Source: Bacteroidaceae bacterium (GTDB lineage Bacteria > Bacteroidota > Bacteroidia > Bacteroidales > Bacteroidaceae). From it: a stretch of DNA of 14,170 nucleotides. A program made the translations under genes and the position numbers. The DNA lies in contig CAAGKZ010000093.1 of the NCBI GenBank assembly GCA_900770665.1, positions 1 to 14,170 on the forward strand, in the 5' to 3' direction. Within the stretch, counting starts at the first letter, position 1. The number at the start of each line of letters is the position of its first letter. This document shows, piece after piece, positions 1-7,068 of the stretch. The notes beneath the pieces are model-generated. The model saw nothing but the letters and a program-made list of their open reading frames with translations, had not been told where the DNA came from and ran no database searches.

Positions 1-70
1 AACCTCTGGTCAAACCTAAAATTTTCTTTCTTCTTGCTCTTGAAGCAACGTGATTTACTGATCTTGGCAT
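1..70 (-). CDS. rplT: 50S ribosomal protein L20, N-terminal fragment cut by window edge
   Basis: The minus strand from 70 reads MPRSVNHVASRARRKKILGL and then TRG before the window ends. This is the very basic N-terminal tail of L20, which threads into 23S rRNA early in assembly of the large subunit; in several bacteria L20 also represses its own operon. Only 23 of about 115 codons are present. It lies 83 nt downstream of rpmI on the same strand, giving the usual infC-rpmI-rplT order. The identification rests on the distinctive MPRSVN start and the basic RARRKK stretch together with this gene order. Confidence 0.95.
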   Translation of the reverse strand, partial: MPRSVNHVASRARRKKILGLTRG

Positions 71-91
71 AGTTTTAAATTCTTTTGAATG

Positions 92-128
92 TTAGCGTCG
101 CACGCATAGCGGCGAACTTAAATGCTAA
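92..128 (-). promoter_or_regulatory. possible hairpin between rpmI and rplT
   Basis: In the minus-strand transcript, TTAGC at 124-128 can pair with GCTAA at 92-96, and GTTCGC with GCGAC inside it with one bulged base. This leaves a short loop just upstream of rplT. Genes for L20 are often autoregulated through RNA structure near rpmI/rplT, so a control role is possible. The stem is short and imperfect, and it does not match a known L20 leader that I can recognise. Confidence 0.25.
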
Positions 129-153
129 ATACACTCGGTTAATAATACAATAC

Positions 154-351
154 TTAACGCAATGACAACAATTCCTTAACACTCTTAACATTAGCAGCAT
201 CGAGAGTTGTAAAGTGTACAAGGTTTCTCTTCTGCTTCTTTGTCTTCTTAGTCAGGATGTGACTGTGATAAGCATGCTTTCTCTTGATTTTACCTGTTCC
301 GGTAAGAGCGAATCTTTTTTTGGCACCGGAGTTAGTCTTAACTTTTGGCAT
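154..351 (-). CDS. rpmI: 50S ribosomal protein L35
   Basis: A 65-aa basic protein beginning MPKVKTNSGAKKRF, the signature start of bacterial L35, followed by the GTGKIKRKHAYHSH segment and a lysine-rich middle typical of the family. L35 is a small structural protein of the 50S subunit. The frame stays open for nine codons upstream (to 378), but the conserved MPK start at 351 fits the family length and is chosen. It lies 67 nt downstream of infC on the same strand and is presumably cotranscribed with infC and rplT. Confidence 0.96.
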   Translation of the reverse strand: MPKVKTNSGAKKRFALTGTGKIKRKHAYHSHILTKKTKKQKRNLVHFTTLDAANVKSVKELLSLR

Positions 352-418
352 TTTGTTTAAAAAATTATTAGTTAACAATTATCGGTAGCGTACTATCCAA
401 CACTACTCGCTTTTCTTT

Positions 419-1006
419 TTAGTCTTCTTTAGTCTCCTCGGTTGCAGGCTGTGGTTTTGCAGGTTTCTCCTTCTTTGCAGGAGCCGCCTTCTTTGCCGAG
501 AGCATGATTGTCATGCGCTTACCCTCGAGTACCGGCATCGAATCAACCTTGCCATACTCCTCAAGGTCTTTTGCAAAGCGAAGCAACAGAATCTCGCCCT
601 GCTCCTTGAAAAGGATTGAACGTCCCTTGAAGAAAACGTAAGCCTTCACCTTGTCGCCATCCTTGAGGAAGCTTATCGCGTGCTTCAGTTTGAAGTTGTA
701 GTCATGGTCATCGGTCTGCGGACCAAAACGTATCTCCTTCACGTCAATCTTCACCTGCTTAGCTTTCTGCTCCTTCTGACGCTTCTTCATCTGATAAAGG
801 AACTTCGAGTACTCAATCAAACGGCAAACAGGAGGGTTTGCAGTCGGAGAAATCTCCACAAGGTCAAGTTCTTTTTCTTCAGCAAGTGCAAGAGCCTTGT
901 GCAGCGGCATTACTACCGATTCAACATCATCTCCCACAATACGCACCTCTTTGGCACGAATCTGTTCGTTTACACGATACTGGTTCTTCAGGTTGTCGTT
1001 CTTCAT
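419..1006 (-). CDS. infC: translation initiation factor IF-3
   Basis: A 195-aa protein with the complete IF-3 architecture: an N-terminal domain (YRVNEQIRAKEVRIVG, then ALALAEEKELDLVEISP and PVCRLIEYSKFLYQ), a lysine-rich linker helix, and a C-terminal domain (KEIRFGPQTDDHDYNFKLKH, then a VFFKGR motif). IF-3 binds the 30S subunit, checks the start codon-initiator tRNA pairing and prevents early joining of the 50S. The last ~25 residues are a low-complexity K/A/P/E tail, a common variable extension in Bacteroidota. The start is ATG directly after an in-frame TAA, so the rare ATT start used for autoregulation in E. coli infC is not seen here. A purine-rich AAGAAGGAA lies about 16 nt upstream of the start. 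It is first gene of the infC-rpmI-rplT operon. Confidence 0.97.
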   Translation of the reverse strand: MKNDNLKNQYRVNEQIRAKEVRIVGDDVESVVMPLHKALALAEEKELDLVEISPTANPPVCRLIEYSKFLYQMKKRQKEQKAKQVKIDVKEIRFGPQTDDHDYNFKLKHAISFLKDGDKVKAYVFFKGRSILFKEQGEILLLRFAKDLEEYGKVDSMPVLEGKRMTIMLSAKKAAPAKKEKPAKPQPATEETKED

Positions 1007-1070
1007 TAATTAATATATAAGTTCCTTCTTTTTAACGCCCTTTCAAGGCATAACTTTTCAAAATCGGATG

Positions 1071-1078
1071 CAAATGTA
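1071..1078 (-). promoter_or_regulatory. putative infC operon promoter, -7 element
   Basis: The minus strand shows TACATTTG, matching the Bacteroidota -7 consensus TAnnTTTG. It lies about 65 nt before the infC start and downstream of the 6S RNA terminator, so it could start the infC-rpmI-rplT transcript independently of thrS. No clear TTG sits at the expected -33 distance, so this is weaker than the other promoters in the window. Confidence 0.5.
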
Positions 1079-1142
1079 GCATTTATTTGTCACATAAAGA
1101 AGAGGTTTTGCTTTTTTTTCATCCCTTAAAGCAAAAAAACAT

Positions 1143-1172
1143 AAAAAAAACAGAGCCTGCGACGGCAGGCTC
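1143..1172 (-). terminator. intrinsic terminator downstream of the 6S-type RNA
   Basis: GAGCCTGC at 1153-1160 and GCAGGCTC at 1165-1172 form a perfect 8-bp GC-rich stem with a 4-nt loop. On the minus strand it is followed by TGTTTTTTTT (A-run at 1143-1150). It insulates infC from transcription coming from the 6S RNA and thrS. Confidence 0.85.
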
Positions 1173-1181
1173 CGCTATGCT

Positions 1182-1377
1182 AAAAAAGTTTTGCTGTACG
1201 AAGAGCACGACGAAACTCCGAGAATACAAGATTTGAGGGCTCCTGTCCTTTGTAATCCGCCGGTTCTAAAAACTACCCGAAGGCGCGGCCCGCCATTGGA
1301 CATATACTTAAGAGCTTTACTCGGTTTTCGATAATAATTGATGAGTTTCCCAGTCAATCGGTACAGCAAAACCGTAT
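1182..1377 (-). ncRNA. ssrS: 6S RNA (Bacteroidales-type, Bacteroidales-1 motif candidate)
   Basis: A minus-strand transcript of about 195 nt has the outline of 6S RNA. Its ends form a perfect 12-bp closing stem: GTTTTGCTGTAC (minus strand, 1361-1372) pairs with GTACAGCAAAAC (1188-1199). Further inward, GAAACTC (1343-1349) pairs with GAGTTTC (1212-1218), and TGTCC (1298-1302) pairs with GGACA (1244-1248), giving a long rod broken by bulges. The closing stem runs straight into TTTTTT. It has its own promoter and lies between thrS and infC. From established knowledge, 6S RNAs are 180-200 nt rods that bind housekeeping RNA polymerase, and the Bacteroidales-1 RNA, argued to be 6S, sits near L20 genes. 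A 76-codon reading frame over this region resembles no protein I know. The family name is inference from length, fold and locus. Confidence 0.8.
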
Positions 1378-1378
1378 G

Positions 1379-1410
1379 CAAACATAACAATGTTTTTCCA
1401 TGCAAACAAG
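1379..1410 (-). promoter_or_regulatory. promoter of the 6S-type RNA
   Basis: On the minus strand CTTG (1407-1410) is followed after 20 nt by TATGTTTG (1379-1386), a good Bacteroidota -33/-7 pair. The expected start of transcription, about 1375-1377, falls a few bases before the first base of the 12-bp closing stem, which independently supports the RNA boundary. Confidence 0.75.
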
Positions 1411-1470
1411 CGATATTGCCACAAAGTTTACTTTTTTGTGATTTTTATTCTATTGTGAACCCTTTTTTAC

Positions 1471-1501
1471 AAAAACCCTTCTCGCCGACGGCGAGAAGGG
1501 T
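1471..1501 (-). terminator. intrinsic terminator of thrS
   Basis: A perfect 12-bp inverted repeat (ACCCTTCTCGCC at 1475-1486, GGCGAGAAGGGT at 1490-1501, 3-nt loop) lies 70 nt after the thrS stop. On the minus strand the second arm runs into TTTTTG, so it ends thrS transcription before the 6S RNA promoter. Confidence 0.9.
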
Positions 1502-1570
1502 CAATATCATAAGCAAAGAATCCTTGTAGCCCTCAATGGCCTTTTTGCCTTTTTGGGCGTCCGTCTTTGT

Positions 1571-3535
1571 TTACTGCTGTTCAACAACCTCAATCTTGCG
1601 GATTGTCTTTGTACGTATCTCCTCGCAGATAGCCTGTACAAACTCGGCAATTGGCTTCACGCCCTCGTCACCGGCAAAGCGGCTGCGTACTGCAACTGTG
1701 CGGTCAGCCTCCTCCTGCTGGCCAAGAACCAACATATAAGGAACGCGGTTGTTACGCGCATCGCGAATCTTGTAACCGATTTTCTCCGAGCGGTTGTCAA
1801 CATGCACAAGCACGCCGTTCTTCTTCAGCTCGGCAGCCACCTCGTAGGCATAGTCGCCATACTTCTCCGAGATTGGCAGAATACGTACCTGCTCGGGGCA
1901 CAACCATGTAGGGAACTTGCCCTCGTATTTCTCAATCAACCATGCAAGGGTACGCTCATAACAACCCATACTTGTACGGTGAATGATATAAGGACGAACC
2001 TTCTCACCGTTCTGGTCAACATAGTACATGTCGAACTGCTCGGCAAGCAATGGGTCCCACTGAACGGTAATCATTGTATCCTCCTTACCATATACGTTCT
2101 TGGCATTGATATCCACTTTGGGACCATAGAATGCAGCGCCGCCCACTTCCTCAACGAAAGGTATCTCAAGCTCCTTGAGCATCTGGCGAATGTGCTCCTG
2201 AGTCTCCTCCCAAACCTGCGCATCACCAATGTACTTCGCACGGTTCTCTGGGTTCCACTTCGCAAGCACGTAAGTAACGTCGTTCTGCAAGCCAAGAGTC
2301 TCCATCACATGTTTTGCAAGGGCAAGACACTTCTTGAACTCCTCAACCATCTGGTCGGGACGCACAATGAGGTGACCCTCGCTGATGGTAAACTGACGCA
2401 CGCGTGTAAGGCCGTGCATCTCGCCCGAATCCTCGTTACGGAACAGCGTAGATGTCTCGCTGTAGCGCAAAGGCAGGTCGCGGTATGAGTGATGTGTAGC
2501 CTTGTATACGTAGTACTGGAACGGACAGGTCATCGGGCGCAATGCAAACACCTCCTTGTCGTTCTCCTCGTCGCCGAGCACAAACATACCATCCTTGTAA
2601 TGATCCCAGTGACCCGAAATCTTGTAGAGATCGCTCTTTGCCATCAAAGGAGTCTTTGTACGGATGTAGCCCCACTCGTTGTCCTCGAGGTCTTCAATCC
2701 AACGCTGCAAAGTCTGTACAATCTTCGCACCCTTTGGCATGAGCAAAGGCAATCCCTGACCAATAACGTCAACGGTTGTAAACAACTCCATCTCGCGACC
2801 AATCTTGTTGTGGTCGATGTTCTTTATGTGCTCAAGGTGTGCAAGATAAGCCTCGCACTCCTCCTTTGTAAAGAATGCAGTACCGTATATACGTGACAAC
2901 GATGGGTTGTTCTTGTCACCACGCCAGTATGTCGTAGACGAAGAGAGCAACTTGAAGCCCTTGATAAGACGCGTATTCAACAAGTGAGGTCCCATACACA
3001 AGTCAACAAAGTCATCCTGTGAATAGACTGTTATACGCTCACCCTCAGGAATGGCATCAATAAGCTCCAGTTTATAGGTCTCACCCTTTGACTTCATAAG
3101 CTCGATAGCCTCCTCGCGGCTCAACTCCTTGCGCTCAATACGTGGGCTCTGCTTGATAATCTTCTTCATCTCCTTCTCAATGGCATCAAGGTTCTCCTTT
3201 GTGAAAGGAGTGCACTCAAAGTCATAGAAGAAACCCGTCTCCGTTGCCGGACCAATAGTAAGTTTTGCCTCGGGGAACAGATGCTTCACAGCCTGAGCCA
3301 TAACGTGTGTTGTAGTGTGGCGCAGAACACTCAAAGCCTCCTTTGAATCCAGACCGACAAGCTCAACACAAGCGCCGTCGGCAGGAACATCGCGCAAATC
3401 AACAACACTCTCACCATCCTTCACAGCCACATAACTGCTGAGCAACTTTGGGTCAACAGCCGACAGCAGTTCGATGTACGATTTGCCCTCTGCGGCAAAC
3501 TCACGTACCTCGCCATTAAATGAAATCTTAATCAT
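1571..3535 (-). CDS. thrS: threonine--tRNA ligase (class II)
   Basis: A 654-aa threonyl-tRNA synthetase, full length for the family; it charges tRNA-Thr in the cytoplasm. Order of domains: TGS domain (about 1-62), editing domain with H73 and H77 (HTTTH) plus C180 and H184 (CMGPH), class II catalytic core with motif 2 (FRNEDSGEMHGLTRVRQF) and motif 3 (GCYERTLAWLIE), then an anticodon-binding domain (LCPEQVRILPIS onward). The Cys of RPMTCPF, the His of ISEGH and the His of IIHRTSMG are the expected zinc ligands that select threonine. RPMTCPF replaces the RPMNCPH form common elsewhere and, to my knowledge, is usual in Bacteroidota. The frame is open 34 codons further upstream, but MIKISFNGE at 3535 matches the family start and leaves a leader of about 80 nt after the promoter at 3621. 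No T-box is visible in that leader. Confidence 0.97.
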   Translation of the reverse strand: MIKISFNGEVREFAAEGKSYIELLSAVDPKLLSSYVAVKDGESVVDLRDVPADGACVELVGLDSKEALSVLRHTTTHVMAQAVKHLFPEAKLTIGPATETGFFYDFECTPFTKENLDAIEKEMKKIIKQSPRIERKELSREEAIELMKSKGETYKLELIDAIPEGERITVYSQDDFVDLCMGPHLLNTRLIKGFKLLSSSTTYWRGDKNNPSLSRIYGTAFFTKEECEAYLAHLEHIKNIDHNKIGREMELFTTVDVIGQGLPLLMPKGAKIVQTLQRWIEDLEDNEWGYIRTKTPLMAKSDLYKISGHWDHYKDGMFVLGDEENDKEVFALRPMTCPFQYYVYKATHHSYRDLPLRYSETSTLFRNEDSGEMHGLTRVRQFTISEGHLIVRPDQMVEEFKKCLALAKHVMETLGLQNDVTYVLAKWNPENRAKYIGDAQVWEETQEHIRQMLKELEIPFVEEVGGAAFYGPKVDINAKNVYGKEDTMITVQWDPLLAEQFDMYYVDQNGEKVRPYIIHRTSMGCYERTLAWLIEKYEGKFPTWLCPEQVRILPISEKYGDYAYEVAAELKKNGVLVHVDNRSEKIGYKIRDARNNRVPYMLVLGQQEEADRTVAVRSRFAGDEGVKPIAEFVQAICEEIRTKTIRKIEVVEQQ

Positions 3536-3620
3536 ATCGTTTGTTTTTATTACCTTTATTATAATATATAACCACACAATATTGCATCCGGGTCTTTTAA
3601 CCCACAATACAACATTGATG

Positions 3621-3652
3621 CAAAGATAATTATTCATTTCAAAATATGCAAG
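3621..3652 (-). promoter_or_regulatory. thrS promoter
   Basis: On the minus strand CTTG (3649-3652) is followed, after 20 nt, by TATCTTTG (3621-3628), matching TTG-N20-TAnnTTTG. Transcription from about 3615 would exclude the upstream ATG codons of the open frame and supports the thrS start at 3535. Confidence 0.75.
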
Positions 3653-3689
3653 TCACGCAATCACATACAAAGACAAAATACTCATCACA

Positions 3690-3719
3690 TTGCAAATCGT
3701 CAAACTTTCACTAAATTTG
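3690..3719 (+). promoter_or_regulatory. promoter of the M15 peptidase gene
   Basis: TTG (3690-3692), 19 nt, then TAAATTTG (3712-3719) match the Bacteroidota promoter. The expected transcription start, about 3724-3726, is downstream of the ATG at 3721, which argues for the in-frame ATG at 3745 as the real start. It is back to back with the thrS promoter. Confidence 0.7.
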
Positions 3720-3744
3720 CATGCACAACAACACCCCACACCGC

Positions 3745-4470
3745 ATGTCAAGAACATCAAACATAATCACGCTGCTTCTGCTCTTTTTTGCAGCATACAG
3801 TTGCCCGGCACAGGACAACAGCACATCCCCCCTGCACAACTGGCAGGCAGGCACCGTCGTAAGCCCCGAAGCCGTCGAGGCATTCGGCATTGCAAACGCA
3901 TTTGTCGCCACAGAAATCACCGATGACATCTACGGCCGGATTTACGGCAAATCATTCAAGGCCGACTGCACCACCCCGCGCGAGGATTTGCGCTACCTCA
4001 AGCTGCTGCACTACGACATCGACGGCAACATACGCCTTGGCGAGCTCATCTGCCACAAATCCATAGCCACCGACCTTGTGGAGATTTTCCGTGAGCTCTA
4101 CAAAGCACAATACCCAATAGAAAAGATGCGTCTCATCGATGAGTACAATGCCAACGACGACGCATCAATGAGAGACAACAACTCATCGGCATTCAACTAC
4201 AGGGTGAAGACTGCAGGCAAAAAACTCTCGAAGCACGCCTTTGGTCTTGCCATTGACATCAACCCGCTGTACAATCCATACGTCAGGACAAAGAGCAACG
4301 GACAGCAACACATCGCGCCCGCAAATGCAGCACCCTACGCCGACAGGTCAAAGCACTTCCATTACAAGATAGACTCCGCCGACATCTGCTGCAAGCTCTT
4401 CAAGCAACACGGTTTCAAGTGGGGAGGCGACTGGAAAACCATAAAGGACTACCAGCATTTCGAGAAATGA
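3745..4470 (+). CDS. secreted M15-family metallopeptidase (D-Ala-D-Ala carboxypeptidase/endolysin-like)
   Basis: A 241-aa protein with an N-terminal export signal (about 1-22: SRT, hydrophobic ITLLLLFFAAYS, then CPAQ) and a C-terminal M15 zinc peptidase domain. Visible motifs are SKHAFGLAIDINP (S162, H164, D171) and the final WGGDWKTIKDYQHFEK with H238; H164, D171 and H238 are the expected zinc ligands. This family cleaves peptide cross-bridges or stem peptides of peptidoglycan, so the product probably works in the periplasm or on the envelope. The CPAQ end could be a signal peptidase I site (A22/Q23) or a poor lipobox at C20. I chose 3745 rather than the in-frame ATG at 3721 because the promoter would start transcription after 3721 and the signal peptide is better formed. 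Substrate is inferred from family only. It appears monocistronic. Confidence 0.87.
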   Translation: MSRTSNIITLLLLFFAAYSCPAQDNSTSPLHNWQAGTVVSPEAVEAFGIANAFVATEITDDIYGRIYGKSFKADCTTPREDLRYLKLLHYDIDGNIRLGELICHKSIATDLVEIFRELYKAQYPIEKMRLIDEYNANDDASMRDNNSSAFNYRVKTAGKKLSKHAFGLAIDINPLYNPYVRTKSNGQQHIAPANAAPYADRSKHFHYKIDSADICCKLFKQHGFKWGGDWKTIKDYQHFEK

Positions 4471-5118
4471 CGACACCCTTTTCCGCCATGCCAAGCGCAG
4501 CCAAGCATCCTTACACCACACGTTTTTGCCCCAATTCCCCTTTCAACGCACAACAAACACCCAACATTAATGCAACACAATAACCTGCAAGCATTAATTC
4601 GTTGTATGTTCTTAACATAAGCATAAAAACCTAAAGCAGAACATCACATCAAGGCCTGCGCAGGCATTTTACCGGGGATGCGGAATTTTACAGGTAAATC
4701 AAGGTGCGTATAAAGGGTGAGAAAGGAGGAGATAAACACTCCTCAGTCAATCTGCCAAGCATTTTCAAGGCAAGCACAACAGTAAAATGGTATATTCAAA
4801 ATAACATCATTATTTATATTATTAATATTCAGCACATTTACTAATGTCCGCAAATGTTGGCGAATAAACAATATAAAATATCGTCATTTGATACTTCGCC
4901 CACATTTCGAGGACAAAATACCGGTTTTGCACTGCTCATTTGCACCCACATAAGCACCATGGTGGCAACCAACAGAATTACCAATTACAAGTTTAGGGTT
5001 TTGCAAAGCCGTTGTCTACTTCATGCACAGGCAAATGTGCAAACAAAGTTTACTTTTCTTTTGATGGAACAGCAATAATATCAGGCAATCAAGTATCTTT
5101 GTAATATACGACAAAGAG
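4471..5118. other. 648-nt non-coding stretch
   Basis: No convincing gene is seen. A 74-codon frame at 4854-5078 has no recognisable protein character. Structures present: a 12-bp perfect palindrome GCCTGCGCAGGC (4654-4665), a small hairpin GAGGAG/CTCCTC (4726-4731 with 4739-4744) and a 10-bp palindrome CACCATGGTG (4955-4964). None has a T-run that would make a clear terminator. The right end holds the promoter of the next operon. Confidence 0.5.
5094..5101 (+). promoter_or_regulatory. putative promoter (-7 element) of the winged-helix/nucleotidyltransferase/ADH operon
   Basis: TATCTTTG matches TAnnTTTG and lies 17 nt before the ATG at 5119. The -33 region (about 5070-5075) has no TTG, so the promoter may be weak or need an activator. 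Confidence 0.5.
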
Positions 5119-5325
5119 ATGAAAATTGAAGAAGCAATACTCTACTGCCTTGCAAGCCAAAACCGAGGGATGCGCACCGAGCAGATTGCCGAGATGATTA
5201 ACCGCAAGCGACTGCACACGCGCAAGGATGGACAGCCCGTTACGTCTAATCAAGTTTATGCGGTGATTTGTCGCTATCCCTCAATGTTCACAAAAGCCGA
5301 AGGGCGGATAATGTTGATGATATAA
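5119..5325 (+). CDS. small winged-helix DNA-binding protein (HARE-HTH-like)
   Basis: A 68-aa protein made of one compact helix-turn-helix unit: helix EEAILYCLASQN, then RTEQIAEMINRKRLHTRKDG and PVTSNQVYAVICRYPSMFTK, ending in a short beta wing (RIMLMI). The pattern of a helix, an 'R-T-x-x-I-A-x-x-I' segment, a K-D-G-x-P turn and a second S-N-Q-V-Y helix resembles HARE-HTH/winged-helix domains that occur as small stand-alone proteins in Bacteroidota. It is 4 nt upstream of the nucleotidyltransferase gene and probably in the same transcript, so it may regulate or partner that protein. The assignment is from pattern only; no partner or target DNA is visible. Confidence 0.6.
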   Translation: MKIEEAILYCLASQNRGMRTEQIAEMINRKRLHTRKDGQPVTSNQVYAVICRYPSMFTKAEGRIMLMI

Positions 5326-5329
5326 AAAA

Positions 5330-5998
5330 ATGAAAAATATGATAGATATAAATGTTTGGATGAATGCTTTTCTCCGGAAACTGAATGAAGTTTTTGCCAG
5401 TCGCGTTTGGTTTGTGGGCCTGCAAGGCAGCTATGGCCGTGGCGAGGCAACAGAAAGCAGCGACATCGATGTTGTGGTGATTCTGGACGAATTGAATGCA
5501 GAGGACATTCAGGCTTATAACGATATGTTGGATACTTTGCCTCATAGAGAACTCATCTGTGGCTTTTTGTCTGGCAAGGATGAAATCCTGAATTGGGAAC
5601 CTTCCGACCTTTTCCAGTTCTATCACGACACCACTGCCATAAAGGGAAGTCTGGACTATTTGCTTCCGTTGATTGACAATGCAGCTATTGACAGAGCCAT
5701 AAAGATGGGTGCCGGCAACATATATCACGGATGCGTCCACAACATGTTGCACGAAAAGAGCGAGGAGATTCTGAAAGGATTGTACAAAGCTGCATCTTTT
5801 GTGGTGCAGGCTATTGTTTTCAAGCAGACCGGGAGCTATTTCAAGCATCAAAGCAAATTGCACAAGGCGGCATCGACTGAGGAGCGCGTAATTACAGAGA
5901 CTTTCTTGAAGTACAAAAACGGCGAGACAGTTGACTTTAACGAGGCATCCCGTATATTGTTCGAATGGTCAAAGAAACGGATTAAGACATTATGTTAG
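5330..5998 (+). CDS. nucleotidyltransferase-domain protein (MNT/Pol-beta fold) with helical C-terminal domain
   Basis: A 222-aa protein. Residues about 28-60 carry GLQGSYGRGEATESSDIDVV, which contains GS-x10-DxD, the metal- and nucleotide-binding signature of minimal nucleotidyltransferases (Pol-beta superfamily). The DELNAEDI region follows, with an acidic later strand. Residues ~110-222 are predicted mostly helical (DRAIKMGAGNIYHG, KSEEILKGLYKAASFVVQAI, EERVITETFLKY), as in antibiotic-type nucleotidyltransferases or a HEPN-like domain; I see no clear R-x4-6-H RNase motif. Members of the superfamily transfer AMP to proteins (as in MNT antitoxins) or nucleotides to aminoglycosides; the substrate here is unknown. 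It overlaps the next gene by 7 nt (ATGTTAG), suggesting translational coupling. An alternative start is M4 at 5339. Confidence 0.75.
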   Translation: MKNMIDINVWMNAFLRKLNEVFASRVWFVGLQGSYGRGEATESSDIDVVVILDELNAEDIQAYNDMLDTLPHRELICGFLSGKDEILNWEPSDLFQFYHDTTAIKGSLDYLLPLIDNAAIDRAIKMGAGNIYHGCVHNMLHEKSEEILKGLYKAASFVVQAIVFKQTGSYFKHQSKLHKAASTEERVITETFLKYKNGETVDFNEASRILFEWSKKRIKTLC

Positions 5999-7023
5999 CA
6001 TACACATACATAGAAAAAGAAAAGTTCGCTTTGGTGGAGAAACCGAAGCCTGCACTCATTGAGCCAACCGACGCCATTGTGCGCGTGACAATGAGCAGCA
6101 TCTGTTCAAGTGATTTGCATATAAAGCACGGAAGCGTACCACGCGCAGTGCCGGGCATCACCGTGGGGCACGAAATGGTGGGTGTGGTCGAAGAAGTTGG
6201 CGCTGATGTCACCAACGTAAAGCCGGGCGACCGGGTGACCGTCAACGTGGAGACCTTCTGTGGGGAGTGTTTCTTTTGCAGGAACGGCTATGTAAACAAC
6301 TGCACCCACCCCAATGGCGGCTGGGCACTTGGCTGCCGCATCGATGGTGGACAGACCGAGTATGTGCGTGTACCTCTCGCCAATCAAGGTTTGAACCGCA
6401 TCCCTGATAGCGTGACCGATGAACAGGCCCTGCTTGTGGGCGATGTCCTGGCCACAGGCTTTTGGGCTACGCGAATTTCGGAAATTAGCGAGGATGACAC
6501 CGTGCTCATCATTGGTGCAGGACCAACCGGTATATGCACCCTGCTTTGCGTTATGCTAAAGCAACCCAAACGCATCATTGTGTGTGAAAAATCGGAAGAG
6601 AGACGCCAGTTTGTGCAAGCACACTACCCCGAAGTATTGCTCACCACCCCCGAGGAGTGCAAAGAGTTTGTCCTTAACAACAGCGACCACGGCGGAGCCG
6701 ACCGCGTGCTCGAAGTGGCCGGAGCCGATGACACCTTCAGCCTCGCGTGGGAGTGCGCCCGACCAAATGCCATCGTAACGGTTGTTGCCCTTTACGATAA
6801 ACCACAGATTCTACCTTTGCCCCAGATGTATGGCAAGAACCTCATCTTCAAGACCGGCGGCGTCGATGGCTGCGATTGCGAGGAAGTACTCGGCCTCATC
6901 GAGCAAGGAAAGATTGACACCACCCCACTCATCACCCACCATTTCCCATTGAGCGAGATTGAGGAGGCCTACCGCATTTTCGAGAACAAACTGGACGGGG
7001 TGATAAAGATAGCCATTATCTGA
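5992..7023 (+). CDS. zinc-dependent alcohol dehydrogenase (medium-chain dehydrogenase family)
   Basis: A 343-aa NAD(P)-dependent dehydrogenase of the medium-chain (COG1063-like) family. Catalytic zinc residues are C38 (SSICSSDLH), H60 and E61 (GHEMVG); structural zinc cysteines are C90, C93, C96 and C104 (CGECFFC...C). The Rossmann fold has GAGPTG at 175-180, followed by an acidic residue near 199 at the end of the second strand (IIVCEKSEER), which favours NAD over NADP. It oxidises secondary alcohols or polyols, or reduces the matching carbonyls; the substrate cannot be read from sequence. The start ATG lies inside the last codons of the nucleotidyltransferase gene. It is convergent with the flavoprotein gene 45 nt downstream, with no obvious terminator between. 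Confidence 0.88.
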   Translation: MLAYTYIEKEKFALVEKPKPALIEPTDAIVRVTMSSICSSDLHIKHGSVPRAVPGITVGHEMVGVVEEVGADVTNVKPGDRVTVNVETFCGECFFCRNGYVNNCTHPNGGWALGCRIDGGQTEYVRVPLANQGLNRIPDSVTDEQALLVGDVLATGFWATRISEISEDDTVLIIGAGPTGICTLLCVMLKQPKRIIVCEKSEERRQFVQAHYPEVLLTTPEECKEFVLNNSDHGGADRVLEVAGADDTFSLAWECARPNAIVTVVALYDKPQILPLPQMYGKNLIFKTGGVDGCDCEEVLGLIEQGKIDTTPLITHHFPLSEIEEAYRIFENKLDGVIKIAII

Positions 7024-7068
7024 TTACAAAGTCGAACATATAATCCCAGGACAATGAAAGAAGAATGA

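Noticed and set aside
1175..1405. 76-codon frame on the minus strand between thrS and infC
   Set aside because: The DNA is better explained by a structured RNA with a closing stem and its own promoter; the ATG lies upstream of the predicted transcription start.
1421..1435. ACAAAGTTTACTTTT identical to 5043-5057
   Set aside because: A 15-bp match of simple AT-rich sequence within 14 kb can arise by chance, and the flanks do not align.
1553..2488. 311-codon open frame on the plus strand
   Set aside because: It lies entirely antisense to thrS, which is certain from its motifs, and its product resembles no protein; it is an effect of thrS codon use.
4654..4665. GCCTGCGCAGGC palindrome as terminator of the M15 gene
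   Set aside because: It has no loop, is ~185 nt past the stop and is followed only by ATTTTACC, not a real T-run.
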